A stretch of DNA of 64,000 bases, from contig CP136891.1 of the NCBI GenBank assembly GCA_034359265.1, forward strand, positions 59,930,001-59,994,000. The letters run 5' to 3'. This DNA comes from Canna indica (Eukaryota > Streptophyta > Magnoliopsida > Zingiberales > Cannaceae). This document shows, piece by piece, positions 1 through 9,580 of the stretch. The stretch's first letter is position 1; the number at the start of each line of letters is the position of its first letter. The position numbers and the translations under genes were made by a program. The notes beneath the pieces are model-generated. The model was given only the letters and a program-made list of their open reading frames with translations, was not told where the DNA came from and did not search any database.

Positions 1-1
1 T

Positions 2-160
2 GTTGATGGGTTCGACTCAATCTCTATATCCAATGACAACATTGCAATAGTTCGACGTGCTATTTCGTATACACCGCCTTTTTCGTACACCAAAGATATT
101 TACGAACTTGTTGGCGATTCATTGATCTCTCAATCTTTTCTCGTCGGTGTTATGGATTAA
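2..160 (+). CDS. Unidentified coding-like 3' end, copy A
   Basis: An open frame runs from the window edge to a TAA at 158-160. It encodes about 52 residues ending in SQSFLVGVMD. Copy B (50717-50876) keeps the frame with conservative changes only (F to Y, V to I), which is weak evidence for real coding. In copy B a stop lies a few codons upstream of the shared part, so this would have to be a terminal exon. I do not recognise the protein. Confidence 0.25.
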   Translation, partial: VDGFDSISISNDNIAIVRRAISYTPPFSYTKDIYELVGDSLISQSFLVGVMD

Positions 161-1290
161 CTTCATTTCTTGTTAATAGTGTTTTAATTTGCTTTTGTTT
201 ACTTCATTTCAATTATTTAATTAAACAATTAGAGTTTAATTGTGTCACTTATGATGATGTTAATCAGAATCTTTCTTAGTGCTTCCAAATATCATCGACC
301 GTTAATGGCATTTCTTTTCCTTTTTTTCTTTTTTTTTCTAATTATTGATATTATGTTCGAATATATTAATCTAACTTTTTTGAAGTTTTAATGGGGTATT
401 TTGTGCATTTTGTCTCACTAATGTTTTGATCTAATGAGAGCATGTTCGAATGTAGTTTGAGATGCTTCTATTTTTGCTAGAATACTCACTTATTGTTTGT
501 GGTGGCTAGAAGTTGTAGGTCAGTGGAATAGATTCGGGTGCTAAAAGTTGTGGGTATCAAGAAGAAGAGGAAGAGAAGAGGGACTTGTTTATTTTTTATT
601 TTTTATTTTTTTTCATGTCTACCACATCAGCAAAGTGATTTGCCACGTGTGCATTGCTTGGATCTGATGTGGCCATTTTTTATTGGTTAATTTATACTCG
701 ATTTGCCATGTCATATTTCTATTTTCCAAAGTCACTTTTTCATCCCAAAAAAGGGTAAATGTATACACTTTTTGGTAGATTAAGGGCAAACTGGGCTAAA
801 AAAAAGTATGAGGGTAAATCCATCCTATTTTCAATAGTTTGGGAGCAAAAATGCCCCTTAACCCTTGAGTAAATACAAGCTCTAGTTACCAAACTCTGGA
901 GGGGACAACGAAGTAATAAAAGAAAACCACACTGAATATGTTGGGAGAAATTATGCTCGAGTAAAAAAGAGGGAGGACTTGATTTTAGAGATCTAGAAAG
1001 CTTAATTTAGCATTATTAACAAAACAAAGTTGGAAACTGTTGGCACATCTCAATACTCAATTAGCCAAAGTGCTCAAGGGAATACTTTCATATAAGCTCT
1101 ACCTTGGATGCTTCTTTATGCTTCAAACCTATTTTGATCCTCGGGTACCTTCTTCATAACTTGTCTTACCATAATCTAAAGGAAATAATATTAATCATAA
1201 TACTTTTCTGGTTAAAGATCTCATAAATGAAGATGAAAAGGAAGGAATGGATGCAAATACAGTGGAAAGTTCTTTTGATGAAAGTGATGT
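161..1290. other. No gene seen; AT-rich intergenic DNA
   Basis: This 1.1 kb is AT-rich with short homopolymers. It contains a small inverted repeat around 615-675, where CCACATCAG and CTGATGTGG arms flank about 40 bases. The end of the stretch around 750-870 looks like plant repeat DNA, but I cannot assign it to a family. No coding exon is supported. Confidence 0.4.
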
Positions 1291-1319
1291 AACTCTCATT
1301 CTGTCTACCTCTATCTAAA

Positions 1320-1850
1320 TTAAATATTTAGGATCTTGTTGTTTGGCATATCTGGGTATCATATATCAAGGCAACTGCTTTACTCTAAAGTCAAATTTTC
1401 TAATACCATTAAAAAGCTGAACTGCACCAAAATATGGAAACTACATCTAAAACATAAGTTGTATATTTTTATATGGAAATTGTTGCATAACATTGTCTGT
1501 AGGACAAGTTTTCCAAAATAGATTTCCTTCAATGGTCATGGTTTGTTGCTTCTACAGAGCACAAGGAATGGCGGAGCATTTCTATTTATTTTTTTTTGCA
1601 GTGTGGCTATGCATCTCAGGTGTGGTGCTTAACTAATATCAATTAAGTGCCTGATAACTCTAAATAATTTTGTTGATGTTTGGAACTATTTTGTGCATAA
1701 CATAAGGCATGTACAGAACGGAGATGAACTAATTAATTTTCAATTTACTTGCTTTGGAATATATGGAAAACAAGGAATGAACATCTTTCAACGCAAGTAT
1801 ACCACTGTAACTGATCTTATACAAAAGTGTCTCTCCTAAAAAATGAGTAT
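1320..1850 (+). pseudogene. LINE-type remnant, zf-RVT-like C-terminal region, copy A
   Basis: Translating across frames gives pieces resembling the C-terminal zinc-binding region that follows reverse transcriptase in plant non-LTR retrotransposons. An IWKLHLKHKLYIFIWKLLHN-like piece at about 1431-1490 corresponds to the usual W-K-L...F-L-W-K-L-L-H-N start. Further on are an FLQCGYASQVW-like piece and, at about 1755-1830, an IWKTRNEH-like piece. Stops and frameshifts break it and no reverse transcriptase core is visible. In live elements this region lies at the end of ORF2. Copy B carries the same wreck. Confidence 0.5.
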
Positions 1851-2427
1851 GAACAAGCAAACATGCAAAGCAATGACTTTTTATGTAGAGAAAGAGACCA
1901 AAATAATGGAAGTAGATGTTTCAAATACTAGATCGGATGTCATTACAATACATTTGTATCAATATCATAGGATAACTAGAAACAAGTCAGACAAAAAGTC
2001 TTGACATCTAATCATCATAATAAAAGTCTAACAGCAACCAAACACTAGATACATAGTCATTTAGGAAATATCATACATTTGAATCCAATCTAAGCAGGGA
2101 CATAGTTCAGATCAAAACTCAGATATCAGTAAAGTTTTGGTCATCTGCAAATACGAGAAAACACAGTTAAGTGACGACATTCAAATCATCCATGATACAA
2201 ATATATCTAAACATATATATATAACTAAAGCAAGTGGAATTAGAAGAGTGTACACAACTAAAAACTAAAATAACCAGTCCCTAAAATTGAGACATGACTT
2301 GAAAAACTTTTTTTTTCCACAAAACACAAGCAATATAACAAAACTGTGATTTTATAAAGCCAGGAGCATTCAATAGCAGAAATCCACGCAGAGATATAAT
2401 TAAAGATTTTAAACAATTAGTTAACTA
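1851..2427. other. No gene seen between LINE remnant and cystatin-like piece
   Basis: AT-rich sequence with short AT-dinucleotide runs. I see no open frame, RNA gene or recognisable element end here. Confidence 0.4.
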
Positions 2428-2604
2428 GGTCTGAATACCAAATCATCCCTGTTTTTCCTGAAGAGGTAAATTGTAGTGTCGCCATTGCCAAGATAGCGGT
2501 ATACTTTAGATTGATAAACCTGGACTTTTCTAGAAATTGTGTCTTCAGCCTCAAATGTGACTTGATACAAACTAAATCCACATGCGTTGGCTTAAATAAC
2601 CTTC
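2428..2604 (-). pseudogene. Possible cystatin-fold domain fragment, copy A
   Basis: On the minus strand one frame reads as a beta-rich piece with YQVTFEAEDTI followed by VQVYQSKVYRYLGNGDTTIY. This recalls the C-terminal part of plant cystatin-like proteins, where a phenylalanine-rich strand precedes a Q-x-K-V strand. A stop lies at its start and no splice partner was found. Assignment is from memory of the family pattern only. The piece lies just outside the hAT element and is repeated at 53144-53320. Confidence 0.3.
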
Positions 2605-2663
2605 ATATATTGCAAGTTTGTATCATTCTGCATAATTACAAAAGAGCATTTACCTAAAACCAT

Positions 2664-2671
2664 AACATGGA
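2664..2671 (+). repeat. Target-site duplication, left, of the 2.7 kb hAT element (copy A)
   Basis: AACATGGA immediately precedes the element and is repeated exactly at 5385-5392. An 8 bp duplication is the hallmark of hAT-superfamily insertion. Confidence 0.9.
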
Positions 2672-3105
2672 TAGGGGTGGCAATTGGAATCGGTTAACCG
2701 AACCGCAAAATCTAGTTTTGGGTAGGCAATTTGCGGTCCGATTTCGATTTCGTTTAGTAAAATTCAAGAATCGTTTTAAACCAGATCAGTTTCGGTTATC
2801 GGGTCACAGATAACCGGTTATAAAATTTTGGTTTCGGTTACCCGATTATCTGCGGTTCACCGGTAGCTGAAACCTCGGCAAGTCATTTTGAAGATTGTAA
2901 TAGAGTCTCATTGAGACAATTCCATCTCGTCCTCGAACCGATTGACTGCGCAATCCGTAGAAATCGCAGAGCTCGAAGAGACGATTCCATCTTTCAGTGA
3001 AGGTAACTCTCATTACTTATTCATCATTTCCTCTTTCTTAAAAGGAATCATCTCCTTGTAGTTTTTCCCTTTTTCTTCTATAGAAAAGGAGATAGGTTTC
3101 TGTAG

Positions 3106-3321
3106 ATCTGCAAATGTTGCAAACTTCTCTAAGCCACCTGAAAAGCTTTCTTATCCTCAGCAAGTTGGTATGCAGCCTTCTGATGATTCCTAATGAATGT
3201 TTTTTGTTTGGACTCCTACTCCACAATTTCTGGTTGAGGTACAAGATTTGTCTTTTTTGGATCTGTAGTTGTTGCTTGCACTGGGGTCATCTGGTCTCGT
3301 TATAGTACAGTTATAAAACCT
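3106..3321 (+). pseudogene. Captured mitochondrial pyruvate carrier (MPC) fragment, copy A
   Basis: Two exon-like pieces are visible. The first (about 3106-3162) follows a TGTAG acceptor and encodes SANVANFSKPPEKLSYPQQ, the loop after the first helix of the carrier. The second (3269-3321) also follows TGTAG, encodes VVACTGVIWSRYSTVIKP, and ends at a GTAAGT donor. In plant MPC proteins these two motifs are adjacent, so exon order is preserved. MPC subunits import pyruvate across the inner mitochondrial membrane. Only the middle of the roughly 110-residue protein is present, with no start codon or C-terminus, so it cannot make a carrier. Copy B has the same piece. Confidence 0.85.
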
Positions 3322-4023
3322 GTAAGTTCTTCTCTTATGCTTTGTTAAATTTCTTAATTGCCACATTCTGTAATGCACATTTATACTCGTGTAAGCTAAA
3401 ACCTATAGTTAAGTAGCCTGACAAATATCACACCTAGATGCATTGTCAACACATGAAACGAGGGCAGAAATGAGTGTTTGGTGTAGTCTGTAGTTATGGT
3501 TGCTCATTCACTATCATATGATTGTTTTTTATGGTAACATTTGCAGCATGAGAAATGATCTCTCAAAATATTGATATCCTTGTTAAGCAGATTCATGATA
3601 TCATGGCAAAGATGTGAATTCTTATTTACTATGAACTGCTATTTTAGACTATTTATAAATCTTTAGGATTTAGCAGATTTACTCTAGTAAAACTGAAGCG
3701 TCAAGTGCATTTTTGGCACACTTTGTACATTTAAAATGTTAAATAGAAGATGCTATAATCCATTTCAAGTTGTACTGAATAAAACTATGAGCTAGTTGTG
3801 TAATTTCTTGCTGCATCCATTGTCAAACCTTTGTAGGATAATGTTCATTGACACTAATATCACCAGTTAATCCACTGTTTGCTTTATAATCTGAAAACTA
3901 CCATTTCATAACAATATATGAAGAAAATCTCGTGTTGCTATTGTTATCATTATCCTTTATCTCTGTTGCTGTAATTAATCCTACAATTGAAACTAAAACT
4001 TCCTTCATTCTACATTAATTCAG

Positions 4024-4973
4024 GGACGATTATTAATCCTACAATTGAAACTGATCTTAAGAAGTACATCAGAAGCTTTTGTTCGAACCATGAGAGAATA
4101 CTACCCAAAACTGTCAAGGTAAGAACACCTTGAGATTTTTCGTACTTGTTATGCTCTTACTCTGGAAGTCTTTCTCTTCTTGATTATTGTCTTGCTAGAG
4201 TGAATAAGAACATAATGTTGGTTATTCAAGACTGAAGCAATAGTTTACTTAATGAAGTACCATAACAATTCCACAAACAAATTTGTTTGGATACTCAAGT
4301 TTCTGCATTAAGATGGTCACTGCTGATATTCTTTAGTTTTTCTTAATATATTTATGTAATATCTGTTATTCATCCGGCAATTATATGAATTGTTCCGCTG
4401 AGATACTTGGGGGTAAGCGATTCTTCATCCAAAGTGATCCTTTTCTTTTCTTTCCACTTTAAATGTGTTGTTTACTTATTAGATTACTGATGCAGGCTAC
4501 TTGGTACTCCAAATGAAGACGTTGGCTTGGAGTAGGCAAATTATCCAATTGGCTTGAGTATCCTCAGTGGAAACCAAAGAGTCTGGCATCAGCTGTTCTT
4601 GGTCTTGATGCTGATGGTTGAGATCTGCTCTCAGTGAGTAGAGATAATAGTTATCCGTCATTTGGCAATTTAACTTATTATTTCTTATACAACTTCTGTA
4701 AAATAAAGGGGTCAAATTTGAGCACACAAGTAAACTTATTAAGTGTTATCATACTGACCATATATCCAAATGTATTGAGCTAAATTTGATACTAATTAGC
4801 ATGAATTAGTTTGTGTTAGAATATATTCTAGTATTGGTTTCTTCGGAGCATTTTTTAATCTTTTACTTTTATGCTTGCAGAAGATGTTGCAGTACGAGCC
4901 ATCAAAACGAATTTCAGCTAAGAAAGCTATGAACCACCCTTATTTCAATGATGTAAACAAGGCCTGTTTTTGA
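4024..4973 (+). pseudogene. Captured B1-type cyclin-dependent kinase (CDKB1) exons, copy A
   Basis: Three exons with intact-looking splice sites are present. Exon 4024-4118 encodes ETDLKKYIRSF...LPKTVK and ends at GTAAG. Exon 4496-4633 follows TGCAG and gives LLGTPNEDV, then after a frameshift SNWLEYPQWKPKSLASAVLG. Exon 4881-4973 follows TTGCAG and gives [17 protein letters not shown], then [10 protein letters not shown] and a stop. These are the N-lobe/C-lobe junction and the C-terminal end of plant CDKB1 kinases, which act at G2/M. The ATP-binding lobe and the catalytic HRD/DFG exons are absent. A frameshift after NEDV and a TGA at about 4619 disable this copy further. Confidence 0.88.
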
Positions 4974-5235
4974 GTTGTCAATTTGTTGTTTTGTATTATC
5001 TTTTGAAGTTTTCATGTTCAACAACTTGCTATTTACTAGTGGTATATTTTCAACTCATGTAATTCAATTTGCATCAACATATCCAGTAGAATGATTTTTG
5101 ATATTATTGTTGTAGTATATGTTGATGAACTTTGAATATTCCAATTTTTTTAATCGATTATCTGTTTACCAAACTGGTTAACTGGTTTGTAAACGGATAA
5201 CCAGTTCTATTCGAACCGAATTAATATAAATGTTT

Positions 5236-5255
5236 CGGTTATCCGCGGATAACCG
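5236..5255. repeat. Perfect 20 bp palindrome near the right end of the hAT element
   Basis: CGGTTATCCGCGGATAACCG reads the same on both strands. It sits about 130 bp from the right terminus, among other GGTTAACCG-like motifs. This is the position expected for subterminal transposase-binding sites. Copy B keeps it, with a few extra paired bases. Confidence 0.7.
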
Positions 5256-5739
5256 AATCCAAGCCGGTTTCAGTTTCGGATACAAGATTTTGAAACCGAA
5301 TGGTTTCGATTTCGATTAGCGGGTGTTTAGTTCGGTTTCGGTTAACCACAAAAAATACGGTTAACCGAACTGTTGTCATCCCTAAACATGGACCTAGGGA
5401 ATTCCTGGATCCATCTAGAAATTCCCAAATCCATAATTTTTTATTCAAAAATTCCTAGACCAACTATTATATTATGGTATAAAATTTCAGAGGCAAAAAA
5501 TAGCTACTAGACCTTTTGATTATGAAATTTGAGAACATTTTTGATGGCCTTCTCACAATCCCTGCAGAAGCATGATCCAAAATTGATGGCAAAGCAAGCC
5601 AAAAAAATACTTACATGGGAGATAATAGGTCTGGATGTCAAAACCCTGAGGAAGGAGAAAGGGGGAAATTAATAACAATTAACGAAGTAGCGTGAAAAAA
5701 TTAAGCAAAGGAAGTTCCTAAAGGATACTAGCTTAGTAA

Positions 5740-6612
5740 CATCACCTGAAAGTTCAATTCAAAGTTCTTCCCAATTGTACAACCTAATGAAAATTTAATT
5801 AAAATTCAGAAATAATATTCATAAATATAAACAAATGAAATCAAATAAAAAAAATTGATAGATATCACAAACCTTTGGATACCATATTTGGACAAAAATC
5901 GATATCCCTTGACTCCTGATGATCTTTCCATATCCTTTATCTCCCCAACCGACTCCCCACGAGTTTCTTACAATCCAAAAATCGGTATTATCCTTGGTGC
6001 CATAACCAACAATGGCTACAGCATGTTGTCCCTTTATTTTATCAGGTGACGTAGGTCCTCTATATATATCCTAAATTTTTTGCATAAAAAATATTAATAA
6101 TTTTTTATATTTTATTTTCATACTACTTTAAACAATTGTATTTACCTTTCTCAGCATTGAAAATAGATTACAAAATTCCAAGACTCCCACAACTGGTCCT
6201 TCATCAGTTACAACTTTCATAATATCCTGATCTTTTATCTTATCATCTTTAAATTGTGGTTGAGATGCAAAAACCCTATCTCCTGGTGGCAACTAAAAAA
6301 TTATAAGATTAATTTAAATTAAATTGATTATCATTAACTACTTTATCTATATATTATTTGTTTTTACCTTTTTCCACTTTTCTAATTTCTTTCCTACATA
6401 CTGACAAAGATCCGTTGTACATAACCCATCCGTGGAAAGAGACTTCTGAATTTTGTTGAATGAACTTTGTTCATCCTATCTCTTGGAATTCGCAACAACA
6501 TTGTTAATTAAATATTGTCCAGACAACGATAATAGTTTCTTAATGTCACCCACCGACATATTATGTCGTGCTTCGATGATCGCAGCAACGGCAAGAACCC
6601 AACGCACATCTA
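5740..6612 (-). pseudogene. Papain-like (C1A) cysteine protease pseudogene, copy A
   Basis: Read on the minus strand, a piece at about 6612-6367 follows a TTTAG acceptor and encodes VRWVLAVAAIIEA, aligning with the CWAFAAVAA block of papain. The catalytic Cys is therefore replaced by Arg. A second piece (about 6290-6145) encodes LPPGDRVFASQPQF. A third (6024-5874) encodes HAVAIVGYG, then [18 protein letters not shown], carrying the catalytic His and Asn blocks. A TAG interrupts the first piece at about 6478. No signal peptide, propeptide or first exon is seen. Active C1A enzymes are vacuolar or secreted proteases; this copy cannot be one. Confidence 0.85.
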
Positions 6613-6979
6613 AACAAAAATAAATATATTAATGAACATCCACAAATATTATAAATATTTCAATCTAAGTTTCTTATACTTATTGTCATTAGTTTTATAA
6701 TTAATTTCATGGAGTTTAAATATCACAATATTTTCAAAATAGGGTTAGAATTTGTTGAAAAGAAAAGAAAACAAATGAAAACAAAAGAAATCAATGAGAA
6801 AATTGATGATACTTTATCGAAACAAACTTGGCTATATATTCATAACAAACTAAGCTAAAATTAAGTTGCCAAGCTAAGGTAAAATTAAGTTACACGAGTC
6901 CTTCTAATGACGTAAAAGACTAAATCAAACAAACAAGAATTCTTTAACAATAGTGATTTATTGACTAGGTACAAAACTA
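6613..6979. other. No gene seen; A-rich spacer
   Basis: A-rich DNA between the protease remnant and the MITE. The first bases would be intron of the protease. No other signal is visible. Confidence 0.4.
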
Positions 6980-6980
6980 A

Positions 6981-7205
6981 GGTAGTCTTTGGTTTGATAG
7001 AATAGATGGGGAATAAAATACTATTTATGTACCACTTATTCCTTTACTATTCACTATGAATTAGGAATACTTCCTTACCTCAACCCAAGGAATACTTCCT
7101 TACCTCAACCCACTATGAATTAGGAATACTATTCACTATGAATTAGGAATACTTCCTTACCTCAACCCAAGGAATACTATTCCCCATCTATTCCTTATGA
7201 CTTTT
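6981..7205. mobile_element. MITE-like inverted-repeat element, copy A
   Basis: GAATAGATGGGGAATA at 7000-7015 is repeated in inverse at 7178-7193, framing about 190 bp of non-coding DNA. Outer bases such as TTTGGTTTGATA recall PIF/Harbinger-type MITEs, but I could not define an exact terminus or target duplication. Copy A has an extra internal tandem duplication of about 47 bp compared with copy B, built from the unit ATTAGGAATACTTCCTTACC. Confidence 0.55.
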
Positions 7206-7400
7206 TTTAATACTATCCTTCAATATTTATAATATTATATAATAATATAAAAATTAAATCATTGAATTAATTTCAAGCTCACAAAAGCATTGTTGCAAGC
7301 GAACGACGCAAACCATTGACAAACTTGTACTTTCGTCATTGTAGATGAACGACGTTGGGACACTTAGCAATCTTGTAATGGAGATTGTCTTGACGAAAAC

Positions 7401-7685
7401 ATGGCTCGCAAAAGAAGTGGTGAAGCGAGTGGTGTCACCCAAGTGACGACGACCATTCCGGAGGAAGCGTTGGTGGAAGACCAAATGCAAGCTCAACAAA
7501 CAAAGCAGTCTCATACTCATCAAAGGTTAGATGAGATAGAAGCGGTGTTGACCACCCAACACAAGACAATTGTCGAACTCGAAACAGACATGGGCCAAAT
7601 CGGCAAGCTGGCCGATGCTCAAGACTCACTCGAGTCGAAGTTGGGAGGGCTTCAAGACAACACACATGAAATTGGAAGCAGTTAA
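7401..7685 (+). CDS. Ty3-type gag N-terminal segment, copy A
   Basis: This 94-codon frame begins MARKRSGEASG and contains heptad-like stretches rich in Q, E, L and T, such as RLDEIEAVLTTQHK. Such coiled-coil segments open the gag protein of many plant Ty3 elements. It is followed by the rest of gag after a gap with frameshifts, and copy B has the same beginning. It would normally assemble the virus-like particle. As an isolated piece it is not expected to work. Confidence 0.55.
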   Translation: MARKRSGEASGVTQVTTTIPEEALVEDQMQAQQTKQSHTHQRLDEIEAVLTTQHKTIVELETDMGQIGKLADAQDSLESKLGGLQDNTHEIGSS

Positions 7686-8062
7686 GCATCTACAAAATGA
7701 AATTGCGGGACTCAGGGCGGCATTTTCATTACTAAATCGGGAGATACTCGGGAAGCGGCAACTATTGACAACGTGAGGCACCACACACCATGTCTAAACA
7801 CCTAGACCAAAACCTCATAATAGGGCTTGTGATGTCAAGGGGGTTGTTTGAACTTCCTCTTTGACTACAATATTTCAAGGTCACAAGAATGGGTGGACGA
7901 TGAAGACATGAAAGTGTCCCTTGCAACAATGTATTTGTCTGAGGATATATGCAAAGTTTTGGTGGCGGACCCAAGTACCAAGATATTCAAAGGGGATAAA
8001 TCAAGATCGATATTTGGGCTGAACTAAAGCGGGAACTAAAGGCACAATTTTTCCCCAAGAAT

Positions 8063-8770
8063 GTGGAGCTCATTGCCCGACGAAAGCTGCGGCAACTCCG
8101 TCATAACAATTTGATTCGAGAGTATGTGAAAGAGTTCTCAACTATCATGCTAGATATCCCGAACATTGCTGAAAGTGATCAATTGTTCACCTTCCAAGAA
8201 GGCCTAAAGCCATGGGCACAACAAGAACTCTTTAGGAGGAACGTTAAGACCTTGACGGAAGAAAAGATAGATGCACAGCGACTCACTGACTACAATTCGA
8301 AAGAAAACCGAACAAAGGTGCCGCCCTACGAGCCGATAGTCATGAGACCCAACAAAGACAAGGAGATTGGCTACTACAAGGGTAAAGTAATCATAGGCGA
8401 TACTAGAAGAAGGGAATACCCTCCAAGGGAATATCCTCCAAGAGAGTACCCTCCAAGAGGGAACATGCCACGATTCTCACCTTCGTGCTTCTTGTGTGGA
8501 GGATCACACATGGTACGTGAGTGCCCGCAACGCCAAGTCTTGATTGTGGAGACCGTGGCAAAACCATGTCATTGTTTCTATAAAGAAGGAAAAGGCCAAG
8601 TCTTCTTCAATTCCCAACGTGGGGCCTTCGGGGACTACTCCAATGGAGATGAAGACACGAGAAAGCCAAACATGGGAGCAGTACGGCTGCTCAACGCACT
8701 CAAAACTCAAGTGGGGGGGGGGGGGTGTGATGCCCCAAGGAGAAGGGTCCCGAAGCGATGCACGAGCTGA
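8063..8770 (+). pseudogene. Ty3-type gag with zinc knuckle, copy A
   Basis: The frame begins at MELIARRKLRQL and covers the Retrotrans_gag capsid region (YVKEFSTIMLDIPN, FQEGLKPWAQQEL), an R/P/Y-rich repeat built of EYPPR units, and a CCHC zinc knuckle, CFLCGGSHMVREC. The protein would form the particle and bind RNA. The true gag continues upstream, so this methionine is internal. Just before the end a run of 13 G bases (about 8712-8724) separates gag from the protease frame. Copy B has 11 G there. Confidence 0.85.
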
Positions 8771-9180
8771 TATTTATCGACATTGAGCTCAATGGTAGGA
8801 ATACCCGAGCAGTGGTGGACTCGGGCACAACCCATAACAACATTGCCAATGAAGAGACAAGGTGACTGGGCTCAGGCTAGAGAAGAGCTCAAGTTAGGTG
8901 AAAGTCATGAACCTTGATGCCCAAGAAATAAACAGTGTGGCCACAGATGTTCTGTTGAAGGTGGGGAAGTGGAAAGGGCATACCATCATGATGGCAGTGT
9001 CCCTCAATGACTATCAAGTCATTCGAGTGATGGATTTCTTACAGACTGCAAAGGTGGTGCCAATGGTCTTCCTCGACACCCTTTGCTTAATGGGAGAGGC
9101 AAACCCCTGCATCGTCCCGGTAGTGTACTCGGCATCAAGGGATCACACAACAAGTTCCTTTCTGACATGCAAGTGAAGAA
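8767..9180 (+). pseudogene. Ty3-type retropepsin remnant, copy A
   Basis: A frame after the G run reads IDIELNGRNTRAVVDSGTTH, with the DSG active-site triad of retroviral-type aspartic proteases. A stop and frameshift follow. Open frame 8898-9176 then gives VLLKVGKWKGHTIMMAVSLN and YQVIRVMDFLQTAKVVPMVF, the second half of the same domain. The enzyme would cut the Gag-Pol polyprotein. It is broken into at least two frames here. Confidence 0.75.
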
Positions 9181-9580
9181 ATGAATTCGGCGAGGCGAGC
9201 TCACGATGGTGGCTGCAGTCAAGTTAGAAGACCAACTCGATGGGGCGGAATGAGAACCCGCTGCAGTGGCTAGTGTACTCAAGGAGTTCGAGGGCGTGAT
9301 GCCACCCAAACTACCCAAGACATTACCAACAAGAAGGGGGGTGTATCACAAAATCAAACTGGAACCGAGAAGACATGCAAGTGAAGAATGGAATTCGGCG
9401 AGGCGAGCTCATGATGGTGGCTGCAGTCAAGTTAGAAGACCAACTCGATGGGGCAGAGCGAGAACACGCTGCATTGGCTAGTGTACTCAAGGAGTTCGAG
9501 GGTGTGATGCCACCCGAGCTACCCAAGACATTACCAACAAGAAGGGGGGTGGATCACAGAATCGAACTGGAACTGAGGAC
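9165..9580 (+). repeat. 208 bp tandem duplication inside the Ty3 pol, copy A
   Basis: The segment starting ACATGCAAGTGAAGA at 9165 starts again at 9373, with about 95% identity by eye. It encodes the linker before reverse transcriptase (VKLEDQLDGAEREHA to LPTRRGVDHRIEL). The first unit has a stop where the second reads through. The same duplication at the same spacing is in copy B, so it predates the large duplication. Confidence 0.85.

Larger units (their letters stand above)
2672..5384 (+). mobile_element. Non-autonomous hAT element carrying captured host exons, copy A (2713 bp)
   Basis: The ends are imperfect inverted repeats, TAGGGGTGGCAATTGG at the left and the complement of TAGGGATGACAACAG at the right. 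An 8 bp duplication, AACATGGA, flanks them. About 200 bases inside each end are full of short palindromic GGTTAACCGAA and GGTTATCCG-type motifs, probably transposase-binding DNA. No transposase is encoded. The interior instead holds intron-containing fragments of two unrelated host genes in the plus orientation: a mitochondrial pyruvate carrier and a B1-type CDK. This is the structure of a gene-capturing (Pack-type) DNA transposon. The identical insertion with the same duplication is present in copy B. Confidence 0.9.

Noticed and set aside
1..160. A real host gene ending at 160
   Set aside because: The frame is short, of unknown family, and in copy B is closed just upstream; listed only at low confidence.
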